Source of the DNA: Schistosoma haematobium
Taxonomy: Eukaryota > Platyhelminthes > Trematoda > Strigeidida > Schistosomatidae
Assembly (NCBI RefSeq): GCF_000699445.3
Contig: NC_067195.1
Location: 82,966,569-83,030,568 of the forward strand
Direction: 5' to 3'
DNA length: 64,000 bases
In this document: in pieces, positions 45,800 through 59,087 of the stretch
Layout of the letters: the number at the start of each line of letters is the position of its first letter
Numbering within the stretch: position 1 is the first letter of the stretch
Notes under the pieces: model-generated
The model's database searches: none
Seen by the model: the letters and a program-made list of their open reading frames with translations, nothing else
What the model was told of the DNA's origin: nothing
Made by a program: the position numbers and the translations under genes

Positions 45800-48700
45800 A
45801 TGGAGGTGTTTATGTCAAAACATGATGAACCCCCAGCCATCCCTGGCAAGTTAACAGTCAACACAACCCCTCGCCAACCGCCACTGTTAGGCGTCTCATC
45901 AGACTATGACATCTGGAAAATTAGAGTAATGACGTGCCTACGTCGAGTTCCAACTTCGGAACACTTCGACTACCTTCTGTCGTACTTAGATGACGAAGCA
46001 GCGAAACGAGCGACAGCTAACGGCTCTACTGCGTGCAATTCACCATCCCAAAATTGGAAGATTTTAGATGGATGTTTTTCGTTGAAGGTGGATACCCAGC
46101 AGTCAGCCATCCAATTTTTGTCTCGCCACCAGAAACCTCATGAAAGCCCCATCGACTATCTTCACTCATTACAGCAGATAGCAACCCAGGCATTCCCTAG
46201 CCTGGACATCTTGGGGCGAGAAGAAATTACACGCTCCCGTTTTATTGAAGGACTGCTGCCAGGTGCACTGCGAGAACATCTACTTCGAGTGCCACCGGCT
46301 GACACAGCCGACTTGAAACGAACGGCACTTCGATTTTTGACTGCTGAAAGACTGTCAGTTCCATTGGCGACCTATCGACCAACCGTGATGACTATCGATG
46401 AAGCCACCGAACCTAATCGACAAGATAGCTTTCAAAGTGCCGCGGCTATTAGAGAGTTCCCTGACCGGCATAGTAAACGAGGGCAGCCGACTTCCACATG
46501 GAACGGACGGTCGTCAAGGGACAACTATCGAGGCCAGCAAACAGAATGCTTCTACTGCAGACGTTTCGGCAAAAATGCCAAGAAATGCGGGCATAACCGC
46601 GTGAAAAACAGAGGTAAGCAGTGTCGTTTGCATATATCGTCTTGCTATGTTAAACATTTGTGCCCTGTTACTATTAGGGGTAGAGTGCAAAGTACTGAGA
46701 TTAATATACTATTAGATACAGGAGCTTCAGTATCCTTGATCAAGGAAGACCTCTTGCAGAAACTTAACCACAGCACTCAGCGTAAACAATGCTCTTCTAC
46801 CTTAATTACCGCGAGCGGAGAACCCTTGAAAGCGTGTTCTAAGATAGGGTTAGAGCTGACGATTGACAAGAAGCCTTTTCAACATGAGTTCTGGGTTTGC
46901 TCCACACTGACTTGGGACATGATTCTCGGGGTCGACTTCATGTTAAAATACCAGGTCTCTATACACATGAATAAGTCAGAAGCGAGTATTGGTGGAGTTG
47001 TCGTGCAAATACAACACCATGAAATACCAACTAAGTCTGTAGCCCAGGTGGGAATTTCAGAAATTGTACGTCAGGTACAAGATAATAAAATAATAAGTGA
47101 AAAAGACCGTCGAACAACCACTGATGTACTCCAACAATTTAGTTCCGTTTTCTCTGAGAATATCTCTGGAAATCGGACGACCACTGTACAGCACTCCATC
47201 CTCACAGGTGATCACATGCCATTACGTCAACCACCTCGCCGAGTACCAGTACATTACCAGCCTCAATTAGAATCAATGATAAAAGATATGCTAGAGAAAA
47301 AGATCATTGTACCATCTTCATCACCATGGGCATCGCCTATCGTTTTAGTGAAAAAGAAAGACTCTTCCCTACGACTATGCGTAGACTACCGCCGACTTAA
47401 CGCTATAACTAAACGTGATTCTTTCCCACTTCCACGTATAGACGCTACATTAGATGCCATGAAAGGCGCTCGTTGGTTCTCGACTTTAGACTTAGCATCA
47501 GGGTATTGGCAAGTGGAAGTCCGACCTCAAGATAGAAAAAGGACTGCATTCACAGTACCCAATGGTCTATATGGATTTCAAGTGATGCCGTTTGGGCTAA
47601 CTAATGCCCCAGCCACTTTCCAACGATTAATGCAGACAGTTCTACATGGTCTCGTACCACACCAGTGTTTAATTTACCTTGATGATATTATTGTGTATGG
47701 CAGAACGCCGGAACAGCATAATGCCAATTTGAAGGCAGTCCTACAACGAATTAAGCAGCATAACCTAAAAGTTAAACCATCTAAATGTCGACTATTGCAA
47801 AAAAAAGTGCTCTTTCTAGGGCATCGCATTACAGAAGATGGAGTAGCAACAGATCAGGGAAAAACGAGCGCCATTATTAACTGGCCACAACCGAAATCTG
47901 CCGAGGATGTTCGCAGCTTCCTGGGACTCGCTTCTTATTATAGACGTTTCGTACGCGATTTCGCATCCCTGGCGGCACCTCTACATCGCCTGACGCACAA
48001 AGGACGAACATTTTTGTGGACCACAGAATGTCAACAAGCATTTAGCACTTTGAAGTCATGTCTTGCTGCTCCACCCATACTAGCTTTCCCGGACACTTCT
48101 ACTGAAGCGGGTGAGTTTATACTCGATACAGATGCTAGTTCATCAGCTATTGGAGCAGTCCTGTCTCAAATAGCACTAGATGGACAGGAGCGGGTCATTG
48201 CTTACGCTAGTCGGCGGTTAGATAAGAGGGAGACAAGGTATTCTACGACGCGCCGAGAGATGCTGGCTTTGGTAAAATTTTCGCAACATTTTCGTCACTA
48301 TCTCTTAGGACGACCCTTTCGTGTACGCACAGACCACCGTGCACTACAGTGGCTTCGTTCGTTCCGTGAACCAGAAGGTCAGGTAGCGCGCTGGCAGGAG
48401 AGGTTGCAGGAGTTTGATTTTACCTGTGAATACCGACCCGGAAGCCGACACACCAACGCTGATTCTCTATCTCGTATACCTTATCCTCCTGATACCATTA
48501 GTGCCGTCCTTAGCACAGCCCCCGAGATCGACTGGCCGTCTCTTCAAGCAGAAGACCCAGATCTGCGATTTATTTATCAGAGGCAACTACATGGCAATAA
48601 TAAACCATCTATGACAGAGTCAAAGGATCATTCCTTGGCGACGCGCCGTCTTTGTGCCAAGTGGGGCAGTTTAAGATTGTATGAAGACACGCTGTTTATA

Positions 48701-49876
48701 GTCAGTGAATCAAAACAACCACTATTGATAGTACCACGTATACAAGTTCAGAATATTATGGAGCAGGTATACCGAGAACTGGGGCACTCAGGAAAACGGA
48801 AGACTGAACATGCTATCTGCGGAAGGTTTTGGTGGCCATCCATCCACGAAGACGTTGCAGAATTCTGCAAAAATTGTAGCATGTGCTATGCTATCAAGTC
48901 ACCCCGACAAATACCCCGCGCACCCTTAGTTCCAATGACGACAGAAGGTCCGCATCAGCGAGTTGGCATCGATATTATGGGGCCACTCACAACGTCAAAG
49001 AACGGAAACCGTTATTTACTGGTTATGGTAGACTATTTTAGCAAATGGTGTGAAGCTGTGCCTATACCACAACAAGATGCCCTCACAGTCACTCGGGCTT
49101 TCATTTATCATTGGGTATTCCGGTACGGCGCTCCCCTCTCACTCCATTCTGACCAAGGTTCAGCTTTTGAAAGTCATCTCGTCGCCCAGGTATGTCGATT
49201 ATTGGGAATCCGGAAAACACACACTACCTCATATCATCCAGAAGGTAACGGCTTAGTGGAAAGAACCAACAGGACTATCAAAGCTCTCCTTCAATCGTTT
49301 ATCAATAAGTCGTCGACGGAATGTTGGGATGACGTGATACCACAATGTCTGTTAGCTTACCGCTCATCAGTGCACGGATCTACAGGATTTTCACCGGCGA
49401 CCCTACTTTTTGGGCATGAATTGCGCCTACCCGTTGAGCTGCAAATACCACTGTTACCATGCGAGGTCCAAGATCATGTAGTATACATCCGTAATCTTCG
49501 CAGCCGCCTAGCCGACGCCTATCGCTTAGTGAAGATCAACCTACCAAATGCCAGCAAGCACCAAAAGGACGTGTACGATCGCAAGACGAACGGACCTGTG
49601 TATAAACCCGGAGATCGTGTGTGGCTGCACCGCCCTTTGGCTCCACCGGGGACATGCAGCAAGTTCCATCACCCTTGGCAAGTACCTTACGAAGTTGTGT
49701 TTATGAGGTCTCCCACTACATTCGTCTTACGTAACCTCCAACGACCCCAAGACGATGTTATAACAGTACACTACAATCAATTAAAGCCAGACAAGACAAC
49801 GGTGCACTTAGATACCCCGTTTGTCAACCCCCGACTGCCGTCAGCCATTATGAAGTGCCACCAGAAGGAGGGGTAG
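45800..49876 (+). CDS. Gag-pol polyprotein of Ty3/gypsy element
   Basis: One uninterrupted frame of 1358 codons from the first ATG just after the LTR (45800; an alternative ATG is at 45812); the open frame itself extends into the LTR without an ATG. Order, counted from 45785: capsid-like gag; nucleocapsid finger around residues 255-268 (CFYC...C) where lysine stands at the usual histidine position; aspartic protease LLDTGAS near 309; RT with LDLASGYWQ and YLDD near 630; RNase H with LDTDAS near 779; integrase with an HHCC zinc-binding module near 1000-1035, DDE residues at about 1061 (D), 1121 (D in HSDQGSAF) and 1158 (E in GLVERTNR); a GPY/F-like C-terminal module (WQVPYEVV) near 1310. No stop or frame shift separates gag from pol. 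No envelope gene. It appears complete and potentially active in cis. Confidence 0.95.
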   Translation: MEVFMSKHDEPPAIPGKLTVNTTPRQPPLLGVSSDYDIWKIRVMTCLRRVPTSEHFDYLLSYLDDEAAKRATANGSTACNSPSQNWKILDGCFSLKVDTQQSAIQFLSRHQKPHESPIDYLHSLQQIATQAFPSLDILGREEITRSRFIEGLLPGALREHLLRVPPADTADLKRTALRFLTAERLSVPLATYRPTVMTIDEATEPNRQDSFQSAAAIREFPDRHSKRGQPTSTWNGRSSRDNYRGQQTECFYCRRFGKNAKKCGHNRVKNRGKQCRLHISSCYVKHLCPVTIRGRVQSTEINILLDTGASVSLIKEDLLQKLNHSTQRKQCSSTLITASGEPLKACSKIGLELTIDKKPFQHEFWVCSTLTWDMILGVDFMLKYQVSIHMNKSEASIGGVVVQIQHHEIPTKSVAQVGISEIVRQVQDNKIISEKDRRTTTDVLQQFSSVFSENISGNRTTTVQHSILTGDHMPLRQPPRRVPVHYQPQLESMIKDMLEKKIIVPSSSPWASPIVLVKKKDSSLRLCVDYRRLNAITKRDSFPLPRIDATLDAMKGARWFSTLDLASGYWQVEVRPQDRKRTAFTVPNGLYGFQVMPFGLTNAPATFQRLMQTVLHGLVPHQCLIYLDDIIVYGRTPEQHNANLKAVLQRIKQHNLKVKPSKCRLLQKKVLFLGHRITEDGVATDQGKTSAIINWPQPKSAEDVRSFLGLASYYRRFVRDFASLAAPLHRLTHKGRTFLWTTECQQAFSTLKSCLAAPPILAFPDTSTEAGEFILDTDASSSAIGAVLSQIALDGQERVIAYASRRLDKRETRYSTTRREMLALVKFSQHFRHYLLGRPFRVRTDHRALQWLRSFREPEGQVARWQERLQEFDFTCEYRPGSRHTNADSLSRIPYPPDTISAVLSTAPEIDWPSLQAEDPDLRFIYQRQLHGNNKPSMTESKDHSLATRRLCAKWGSLRLYEDTLFIVSESKQPLLIVPRIQVQNIMEQVYRELGHSGKRKTEHAICGRFWWPSIHEDVAEFCKNCSMCYAIKSPRQIPRAPLVPMTTEGPHQRVGIDIMGPLTTSKNGNRYLLVMVDYFSKWCEAVPIPQQDALTVTRAFIYHWVFRYGAPLSLHSDQGSAFESHLVAQVCRLLGIRKTHTTSYHPEGNGLVERTNRTIKALLQSFINKSSTECWDDVIPQCLLAYRSSVHGSTGFSPATLLFGHELRLPVELQIPLLPCEVQDHVVYIRNLRSRLADAYRLVKINLPNASKHQKDVYDRKTNGPVYKPGDRVWLHRPLAPPGTCSKFHHPWQVPYEVVFMRSPTTFVLRNLQRPQDDVITVHYNQLKPDKTTVHLDTPFVNPRLPSAIMKCHQKEG

Positions 49877-49933
49877 CATACCCATGTCCAGCACCAGGCA
49901 CTGAGGACAGTGCCTCATGAGGAGAGGGGATAG

Positions 49934-50248
49934 TGTAACAGTATCGAAAATCATTACGTGTAACTTTATTAATGCAGATTTGTTTTCTTTATTGCAGGAC
50001 AACAGAAAGTGAACGTATTAGAAGAAGAAGAACAAAGCTTGCGCAAACTAAACCTGCTGGATGATGAGTAAAACTATTTTGTAACAGACTTCTCTTTTTG
50101 TACAAAAACCGCGTATTTCAATTTCTAATATATCTCTGTTGTGCTCGCACGCCGTGTTCTCACTTGAGTGGCATCTGCCAGTCCTGACTGTTGTGTTGTG
50201 TTTCAGATTGCTCCTGCCTGCAGGTAAACGCTAAGAATACGTGCTACA
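49934..50248 (+). repeat. 3' LTR of the Ty3/gypsy element
   Basis: 315 bp, two differences from the 5' LTR. Followed by CTAT, the second copy of the target duplication. Confidence 0.95.
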
Positions 50249-50252
50249 CTAT

Positions 50253-50770
50253 TTTTTAAGTATACTTGTAGAGCGCTTGGAGTGAACTACGACCTTGGGA
50301 AAACGCGTACGTCGAGTTCGTTCCAGACGTCAGAAGTTCCATAGCTGTGTCCCCAAAGCAAGGTTCTGAAAAAAGGAGAAACAGTGGAGCAGCAAGACAC
50401 CTGGATATGAATGATAAAGTCATACCCATTCGTTACGAGTCGAAGATGCCGCAAGTATATGTTGTTTGACGACACTAACCAGTTACACCTATAATTTAAT
50501 CGTGCCCACCCAGTGAAATTAAAAGTCAAAAGCGAAGAGGTTCGATGATATGTGTGACAGGTTATCAATATATCGAGAAGTGACTGATCTAAACTGGCTA
50601 GCGGTTACAGGAGAAGTTAAGCACAGCGTTTCCACTCGTGATCTGGTGCGGGTGCGTGACCGAGCACCTTCAGCTGGGTGAGTTCATTGAAACTAGTGAC
50701 ATCAGCATCAAATGTTAACGACTTAAAGAGCTATTGACTTTGGGGATTTATTTACCGCTACAATATATTA
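50253..50770. other. Flank of the Ty3 element, no feature seen
   Basis: No coding or repeat family recognised. The minus frame 50568-50287 looks like chance. Confidence 0.35.
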
Positions 50771-50774
50771 TTTC

Positions 50775-50975
50775 ATTTTTGCATTATTCGTTTGAATCTT
50801 CCCATCGATGTTGAGGACTGCAATTGATCAGTCTCTTGTCAGCATATGCGCATTCTGTGACGATTACCTCGATATTGTCTTGAGTCACAAGCATTATAAG
50901 CAAAGATGGGTAGTGCCTAGCGATTGAATCCAAGACACGCATTCCGTCCTATCTGGAACTGGTCTGCCGGATGTA
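50775..50975 (-). mobile_element. Sm-alpha-type SINE, degenerate hammerhead (minus strand)
   Basis: The tail (TTCCCATCGATGTTGAGGAC, TTATAAGCAAAGATGGGTAG) matches the copies at 1421-1580 and 34820-34858. The ribozyme box on the minus strand is CAGACCA where CTGACGA is expected, and GAAAC is GGAAT, so it is dead. Confidence 0.65.
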
Positions 50976-51239
50976 TAGCGATATCATTATCATATATTCG
51001 GGCACGATATTTTGCTCATTCGTATATCTTATCTTCATAATGACGGAACAGATATCCATACAGTGTAAGATTAAGGCTCTTTTGCCTCCCACCTTCTGAT
51101 TTGTCCCATTCAGGCCCGATAATATTGGAACTCGGCTCTGCCACACAGAAGCTTACTTACACTAGCACTGCGTGACAGACCCATGTGCACAATTCCTCAC
51201 AGTAGTGAAAGCACTACGGCGCGATTTTAACAAGTAGGT

Positions 51240-51600
51240 CTCGCCCAGTATGTTTACTCGTGATGTTTCAGGGCCTTACGACACTTTAAAGAAGGCTATT
51301 CATAGACGTAGAGACCTAACCGATGAACGAAAATTAAACCAACTCTTCCACAACACCGAGTTGCCACATGGCTCGGTAACAGAAATGTTGCTAAGATCCT
51401 GGGAGGTCATTGGTCAACGAAACCTTGACGACGGACTTTCTAGTAAGCTCTTTTTGTCCAATGCTTTCCCAAAGGGTACAGGCAGTTTCCGTCTCATTTA
51501 GAAATAACGCCGTAGACGAACTACTGCAACTACTAACTAAACTCAGGAGATCACCAGAACCCTCAATATAACGGTTTATTCTGCGAAAGGAAAGCCTATA
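51240..51600 (+). pseudogene. Ty3/gypsy gag remnant
   Basis: Frame 51250-51501 contains PYDTLKKAIHRRRDLTDERK and LNQLFHNTELPHGSVTEMLL, then after a +1 shift the sequence continues as VQAVSVSFRNNAVDELLQL. This is the capsid region of CsRn1/Boudicca-type gag in flatworms. Only the gag middle is present, with a frameshift at about 51470. Confidence 0.65.
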
Positions 51601-51622
51601 ACGACACAAAATGAAATTATAT

Positions 51623-52011
51623 TGTTACGGCCTACTATGGTATTAGTACTGCTATAATAATAGACCTAATCCTAAAATTGTAGACTTAGCATGATGTGAC
51701 TACCGAATCGACGAGATCCATTGTCTACATTGGCTCGTCGTATCGTAATCATCAGCAATATAATGTTCGGTGTTTCTAAATAACACATTTAGGCTGAAAA
51801 TAGGACAATATATTTATAATGAATAAAAGAGATAAATTAGATAAGAATGACCACGCCCGCAAGGCTGAGCCATGCCATCTTATTGAACGAATGAATGTTC
51901 CTGAGTTCACCACTGTTGGTCTTGTCCCCATGTTAAATGTTGAATATCTATTTGCCCAGTTACTTTATGTTCAGATTTGAGGATTGTGTGGTTACCAGCA
52001 ATACCACTACA
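51623..52011 (+). repeat. Diverged LTR, same family as 52442-52856
   Basis: Starts TGTTACGGCCTACTATGG and ends near CCACTACA. Shared landmarks with 52442-52856: TTAGTACTGCT, AATAGACCTAATCCTAAAAT and TTGAGGATTGTGTGGTTA. The level of divergence implies an older insertion. Confidence 0.65.
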
Positions 52012-52129
52012 ACATTACTGATCCATGTCATGCTTCACTCGTTATCTTATTGTTCATCATGATCGCAGACTATCACAAACTCCCCAAAGGAGCTCGTCAC
52101 AGAATAGATTGATCTCTAGACCACGAGAC

Positions 52130-52440
52130 AGATAATCCTGATTTGTTTTTGTACTCCAGTCATTATGGCAAGTCTTCTAGAAATTGTGGAAAACCCTGCA
52201 ATTTCCTAATTTCCAAACCGTCCGACATGAAAAACCTTTCGTGGAATTTTCAAACCGGCATGCCTTAGCGGCAACTCCGCCTGTAGCTCTTCCAGAGTTA
52301 CTGCCGGTCCCAAGCCCGGGTAAAGAAGGAGGGTTGGGCATGGGGTTAGTGTCCCCATCCCGTAGAAAACTAACTCGTTAAAAAAACTAACCAGAAAAAT
52401 AATTCAAACCATTTAAACTCTGCCCTGGGAGTTAGAAGGT
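52130..52440. other. Unassigned repeat-like sequence
   Basis: Contains GGGTTGGGCATGGGGTTAGT and a CCCATCCCGTAGAAAAC segment. The balanced GGGGT/ACCCC pairs look like a non-LTR element untranslated region, but I cannot assign a family. Confidence 0.3.
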
Positions 52441-52441
52441 C

Positions 52442-53091
52442 TGTAGAATTATGGTCTACTATGATATTGGTACTGCTCTAATAATAGACCTAATCCTAAA
52501 ATTGTAGACTTATCATGATATAACTGCCTAATCTATAAGATCTTACGTAGAAGTCATACCATCGTCTACACCAACTCATCGTATTGTAACAATCACCAAT
52601 ACATGATGTAGAACAAGGTTAAGCTAGAGATAGAACAATATATTTAATATGAATAGAAGACATAAGGTAACATTCATCAGAGGCCACGCCTGCATGGCCG
52701 AGCCATGCCATTCGATCAACTCCAGTCCATTCAATTCATTGCTCGCGCCTTCTCCATCGTTAGGTGCTTCTCCGCGTTAAATATTGAATATCTATTTTCC
52801 GAGTAGTTTCGTGTTCACCTTTGAGGATTGTGTGGTTATGGTCCAGTGCCACTACACTACTCTCCCACCAGAATCAATGTGATGTTGGTTCGATACTGAA
52901 TTGTATGGGATTGTCGTGCACCGAAGGTTACCAAGACTAGTAAGCATCCCCCGGGTAATGGTAAGCCAAAAGATAAATCAAAAAGAAGGCGGCAGCATCT
53001 GGTCGGGAAATACATGTAATAATTTTGAAATATCTGCTTACATGCTAACACGCTTAAAATGAGAATTTGGGTGAAGATTATTTGAGCTATA
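52442..53091 (+). mobile_element. LTR plus adjacent internal sequence (plus strand), inverted partner of 43308-43957
   Basis: LTR 52442-52856 (415 bp, TG...CA) and 235 bp of following internal sequence. The internal part could encode a short basic peptide (a KPKDKSKRRRQH stretch) ending in TAA; possibly the gag start. Nearly identical to the minus-strand copy 8.5 kb upstream, with the young Ty3 element and a gag remnant between them. Confidence 0.6.
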
Positions 53092-53094
53092 AAA

Positions 53095-55625
53095 AATAGG
53101 ATTACAAAATAATAATAAAACGATGCGTGTTAATAGCCGTTGATTAATAACTTGACGTGTAGGTAGTAAGTATTTTGTGTTTAGAAATATTAAAGTAACG
53201 AATATTGTAGAAATGTTAATATTGGTATTAGTTTTGGTTTAAATTATGAAACCAATTTACAATTATGCCGGTAACTCGTCCATATGTGATTTCCAATTGC
53301 ATCTGTACTAGTAGGCTAACTGAAAGAACACAAGTATTACCGTGGAGAAGAATTCCAACTAATGTTCCAGTTAGTTTGATACGGTTTTTTTAGTTACGGG
53401 GAGATTTCCTCAACCTCATTTTTACTTGACTGTGATAGAATTTAGTAATACTACTAATACACATGAATGGTTATTAAAACAAAATTTCAATACATGAGTG
53501 GTAATTATATGAGTTTTGGACAGATAGCTAAGAACAAATCGTTAAACATTAGTGTATTCGTAAGAGACATGCTCTAGACTCAATGTCCTGATCTGCGGCA
53601 GACTATTTATTTATATTTATACTTGCCGGCTGATGATGCATACAAGTTAGTTGCAAGTACGCAGTTTATCATAAGGCGGAATACGATTTAATTGAGATAT
53701 AGTGATTATAAGTTATTGAAATCAGTTAAGTCTATATGCTACATTACTAGGTGACGTGCCGCAAGATGTATTCAGTTAAATAAGTTTTTACAAAATGATT
53801 AACAGTGAGTGATGCTTATGTGATTATCAGGGAGAACATAAGTTGTAACCAAGGGGAGTACACTCCCAACTCACGTCTATTATAATGGCTTGAACCTTAG
53901 TCAGTGTTGGGGTAAATTCGACATTGATGTTTTCAGTTTGCAGGAGATTTGCTCGACTGCTTATACTGATTATTTGCATGCATGATTGTGTCGCTAAACC
54001 ATCAATTAGACTGACAAGGTTTTGAGATATTTACTGAATGAGCAACTGAGAGAGAGACATACTGTAATCATCTGTGATGGATGAAGATAACAAGAAAACA
54101 ACACCATTTAATGGTAATTATAAGTCAATTTGTTGACCGATTTCGTTAATAGTTTCATTAATTTTATCAGTCATATTACGTGATTGTCAAGTTATGACAA
54201 TGCTTTATGACGATATCCTGAAACTATTAAATTTAACTAGTTATAGTGTTGATTGAGGATTAGTCAGTGGAAAAATAGGTATTGTTGCTTTAGGTGATTC
54301 GAAATCATCAGAAATTTATAACGTTAAAGAATCCGAGACGCCTAGTTTAATTATAAATTTTAATTCAGAAATATTCGTTTAGAGTTAATTCTAGTAGGCT
54401 ACGGAGTTTTGATTTTAAACGTTTGTTTAGCCAACAGCTACCTGAGGATTTAGTTATTTTACTAGTGCAGTTGATAGTACCTAAAGTTGTAATCTTATTA
54501 CCTAAACTATGTCCGCATTTTAGGCTGCTAATATGATAAACCAATCCATAAACCCAAGTACGATTAGCAACAACAACTATCATGGGTTTATTGATAAATG
54601 TTAAAGGCGATTCACATGATTTCTAAATTCAGAAGACATGAAGATATAGTGTAGCGTATGTACGGGCCAGGTTAACATGCAGGTTGTTGACGTATATAAA
54701 AATTTAAAAATAATGAACATGACCAGGAAAAGTAATTTTAAAGTCAAGACTGCTTATGAAACTTCAGACAGGAATATGACGCGTTATAAACATTCCATAA
54801 GAAGTTGCTGCATTTAGCCTAGGGACACTTACAAATATGTGGCAAAAGCAACTGGAAAACATATACATGTTAAGTACAAAAAGAAATCGTCCAGTAAAAT
54901 AGTTGAACTCGCCTGGATTATTTTTGAAAATTATATTATTCAGTGGACGACATATATAACGCCATTCGTGAGGAGTAGTAACGATCCAGAATAAAACACG
55001 CGGTATAGCAATTAATTTCGGGGTGCATGATGCTGTTGACATTTTTGCCACTCGCTCGGATCAGAACAATCGAATGAATCCAGGTAATTGTGTGGTCGCC
55101 ATTGAACGAGCTATCGTATGTTTTGGAGAAGTGTCATCCTTGTTGTTTGGCAATGGAACTCGAGAATATGAAATTAGGCAGGCAGTGGTTGGAAGAAAAG
55201 ATAATTCAGGATAGTGCAGTTTAAAGCAGGATGAGGTGTTAAGTGAAGGAACACTGAGAATCAGATCCAGATAACTACTTAGTCCTTGATTGCATTGCTA
55301 GTCAATGTATATTTACGCTATTTACAGGTCATAATTGCTAGAGCTTGATGTTTAAACAAGACTATGTCGCTGAAGCAAGTAAATGCTATTAAAGCTTGTT
55401 AACGAACAATCAAAGCTAATTAGTTACTATAGACGACCAGTTTTTACTATCCAATGAGCTAGTATGTTATGGGAACTAACCAATATAACATTACGATAAT
55501 ACATGTGAGCATTAATCAGAGGACTATTAGAATAATGGGTTTATACAAATAAAAATCGATTGAGAAGGTTAAAGCGTATGTAAGGATTAACAATAATAGG
55601 TTGCGCTTCTTTAGTTGGGCTCATC
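53095..55625. other. AT-rich intergenic stretch, no feature seen
   Basis: No convincing coding, RNA or repeat structure. Open frames at 54365-54583, 54764-55051 and 55023-55214 show no family features. Confidence 0.35.
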
Positions 55626-55627
55626 AA

Positions 55628-55687
55628 TGTAGAATTATGGTCTACTATGATATTAGTACTGCTCTAACAATAGACCTAATCATAAAG
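55628..55687 (+). repeat. LTR 5' fragment
   Basis: First 60 bp of the 415-bp LTR family (TGTAGAATTATGGTCTACTA) cut off just before the RTE element begins. Confidence 0.55.
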
Positions 55688-55706
55688 GTCTTCATTTAGA
55701 AGAAAT

Positions 55707-56715
55707 ATGACGCTTCATGGTGAAAGCCGAGTTCATTCGGAAGTCACGAGGCCGATGCCCCTTCTGACAATCAGAGCAACAATTTTTATAGGTACATGTG
55801 TAACACGTGTAATCAGCAGTCACTGGAAGACGGTAAGACCTAAAGCCACAACACACACAATGTTAACTGAACACTTTACACCACAGAGAGAACGAGGAAG
55901 GGAGACCTATAGATGTTTATTTTAAAATTAAAATTCGCGGGTTCTGTACAGAAAGAGAGCTAGTTTACAAAACGGTCTAATGAGTCATCCTGTAAGTTTA
56001 GTGCATGCAGGGCCTGCTCTTCTTCTTCTAAAGCGTTTATTCTTGCTTGCCCTACAATAGAAAGAAAACAAAATCTATTAACAACATCATACATCATGAT
56101 TTTAATCCCGTTACACATGGAACGTTCGAACAATGTGGGAAACCGGGAAGACCAGTCAAATATCAATGGAAATGAGGAGATACAACTTAGCAGTACTGGA
56201 AATCAGCGAAACCCACTGGACCCAAGCTGGACAGAAAAGGCTAGCTACGGGAGAGATGCTGCTATACTCCGGTCACGAAGAGGAAAATGCTCCACACACT
56301 CAGGGAGTCGCTCTAATGCTGTCCAAAGTAGCACGAAATGCACTTGTAGGATGGGAATCTCACGGATCCAGAATCATCAAAGCATCATTCAAAACCAAGA
56401 AGGAGGGGATCACAATAAATATTATCCAATGTTATGCACCCACCAATGATAGCAACGACGAAATTAAAGATCAGTTCTACGAGCGGCTACAGTCAATCAT
56501 TGAGAAATGCCCAAGGAAGGACCTCGCCTTTCTGATGGGGGATCTAAATGCCAAAGTCGGAATAGACAACACTGGATATGAAGATATTATGGGACGACAT
56601 AGACTGGGAGAGAGAAACGAAAATGGAGAAAGATTTGCAAATCTATGTGCATTCAACAACTTGGTCATAGGCGGCACAATATTTCCACACAAAGCCACAT
56701 GTATCTCACCGGATC
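55707..56715 (+). pseudogene. RTE-clade 5' end with apurinic-type endonuclease domain, split by a solo LTR
   Basis: The endonuclease frame starts near 55707, reaches IFIGT at 55798, is interrupted by the solo LTR 55799-56115 and the CATG repeat, and resumes in phase with WNVRTMWETGKTSQI at 56120. Domain landmarks: EISETHW (Glu of the active site), INIIQCYAPT and MGDLNAKVG (the GDxN catalytic motif), then the region to CISPD. It ends abruptly at 56715 against an inverted RTE segment. Known function of this domain: nicks target DNA for target-primed reverse transcription. Only this copy in the window has an endonuclease. Confidence 0.8.
55799..56115 (-). mobile_element. Solo LTR related to the Ty3 element
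   Basis: 317 bp on the minus strand, TGTAACGGG...CGTGTTACA, flanked by CATG on both sides (55795-55798, 56116-56119), a 4-bp target duplication as for the complete element. Diverged from the 45478 LTR but collinear, including an acceptor-like TTTCTATTGTAG, the LEEEEQ peptide segment and a downstream AATAAA. Solo form implies LTR-LTR recombination after insertion. Confidence 0.85.
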
Positions 56716-58915
<2,200 letters not shown>

Positions 58916-58917
58916 GT

Positions 58918-59087
58918 GTATGCGTTTGTGCGGGAAATAGAAGCAGATATGAAAAGAAAGAACAACAACTGGAAGGAGCTGGAAAGGATTGCCCAGGACA
59001 GGGTTGGATGGAGAATGCTGGTGAGCGGCCTATGTTCCTACACGAGGAGTAACAAGCGTAAGTAAGTAAGTAATGCCTTGGCGGCAA
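58918..59087 (+). mobile_element. RTE-clade 3' end fragment (plus strand)
   Basis: Plus strand from CGGGAAATAGAAGCAGATAT to CGTAAGTAAGTAAGTAA at 59071-59087. It abuts the 5' end of the inverted copy. Together with 55707-56715 it could be the outer part of one plus-strand element, the middle being replaced by the inverted segment. Confidence 0.75.

Larger units (their letters stand above)
45478..50248 (+). mobile_element. Complete Ty3/gypsy LTR retrotransposon
   Basis: 4771 bp with 315-bp LTRs (45478-45792 and 49934-50248), TGTAAC...GCTACA ends and a 4-bp target duplication CTAT (45474-45477, 50249-50252). I see two differences between the LTRs (near 45535-45552 against 49978-49995), so insertion was recent. 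The sequence after the 5' LTR (TGGTGATGGAGG) could be a primer binding site; its first six bases agree with a tRNA-Trp type site, as used by the CsRn1 clade of flatworm elements, but the rest does not. A purine tract GGAGAGGGGA at 49921-49930 precedes the 3' LTR. It lies in decayed repeat sequence, not in a gene. Confidence 0.95.
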
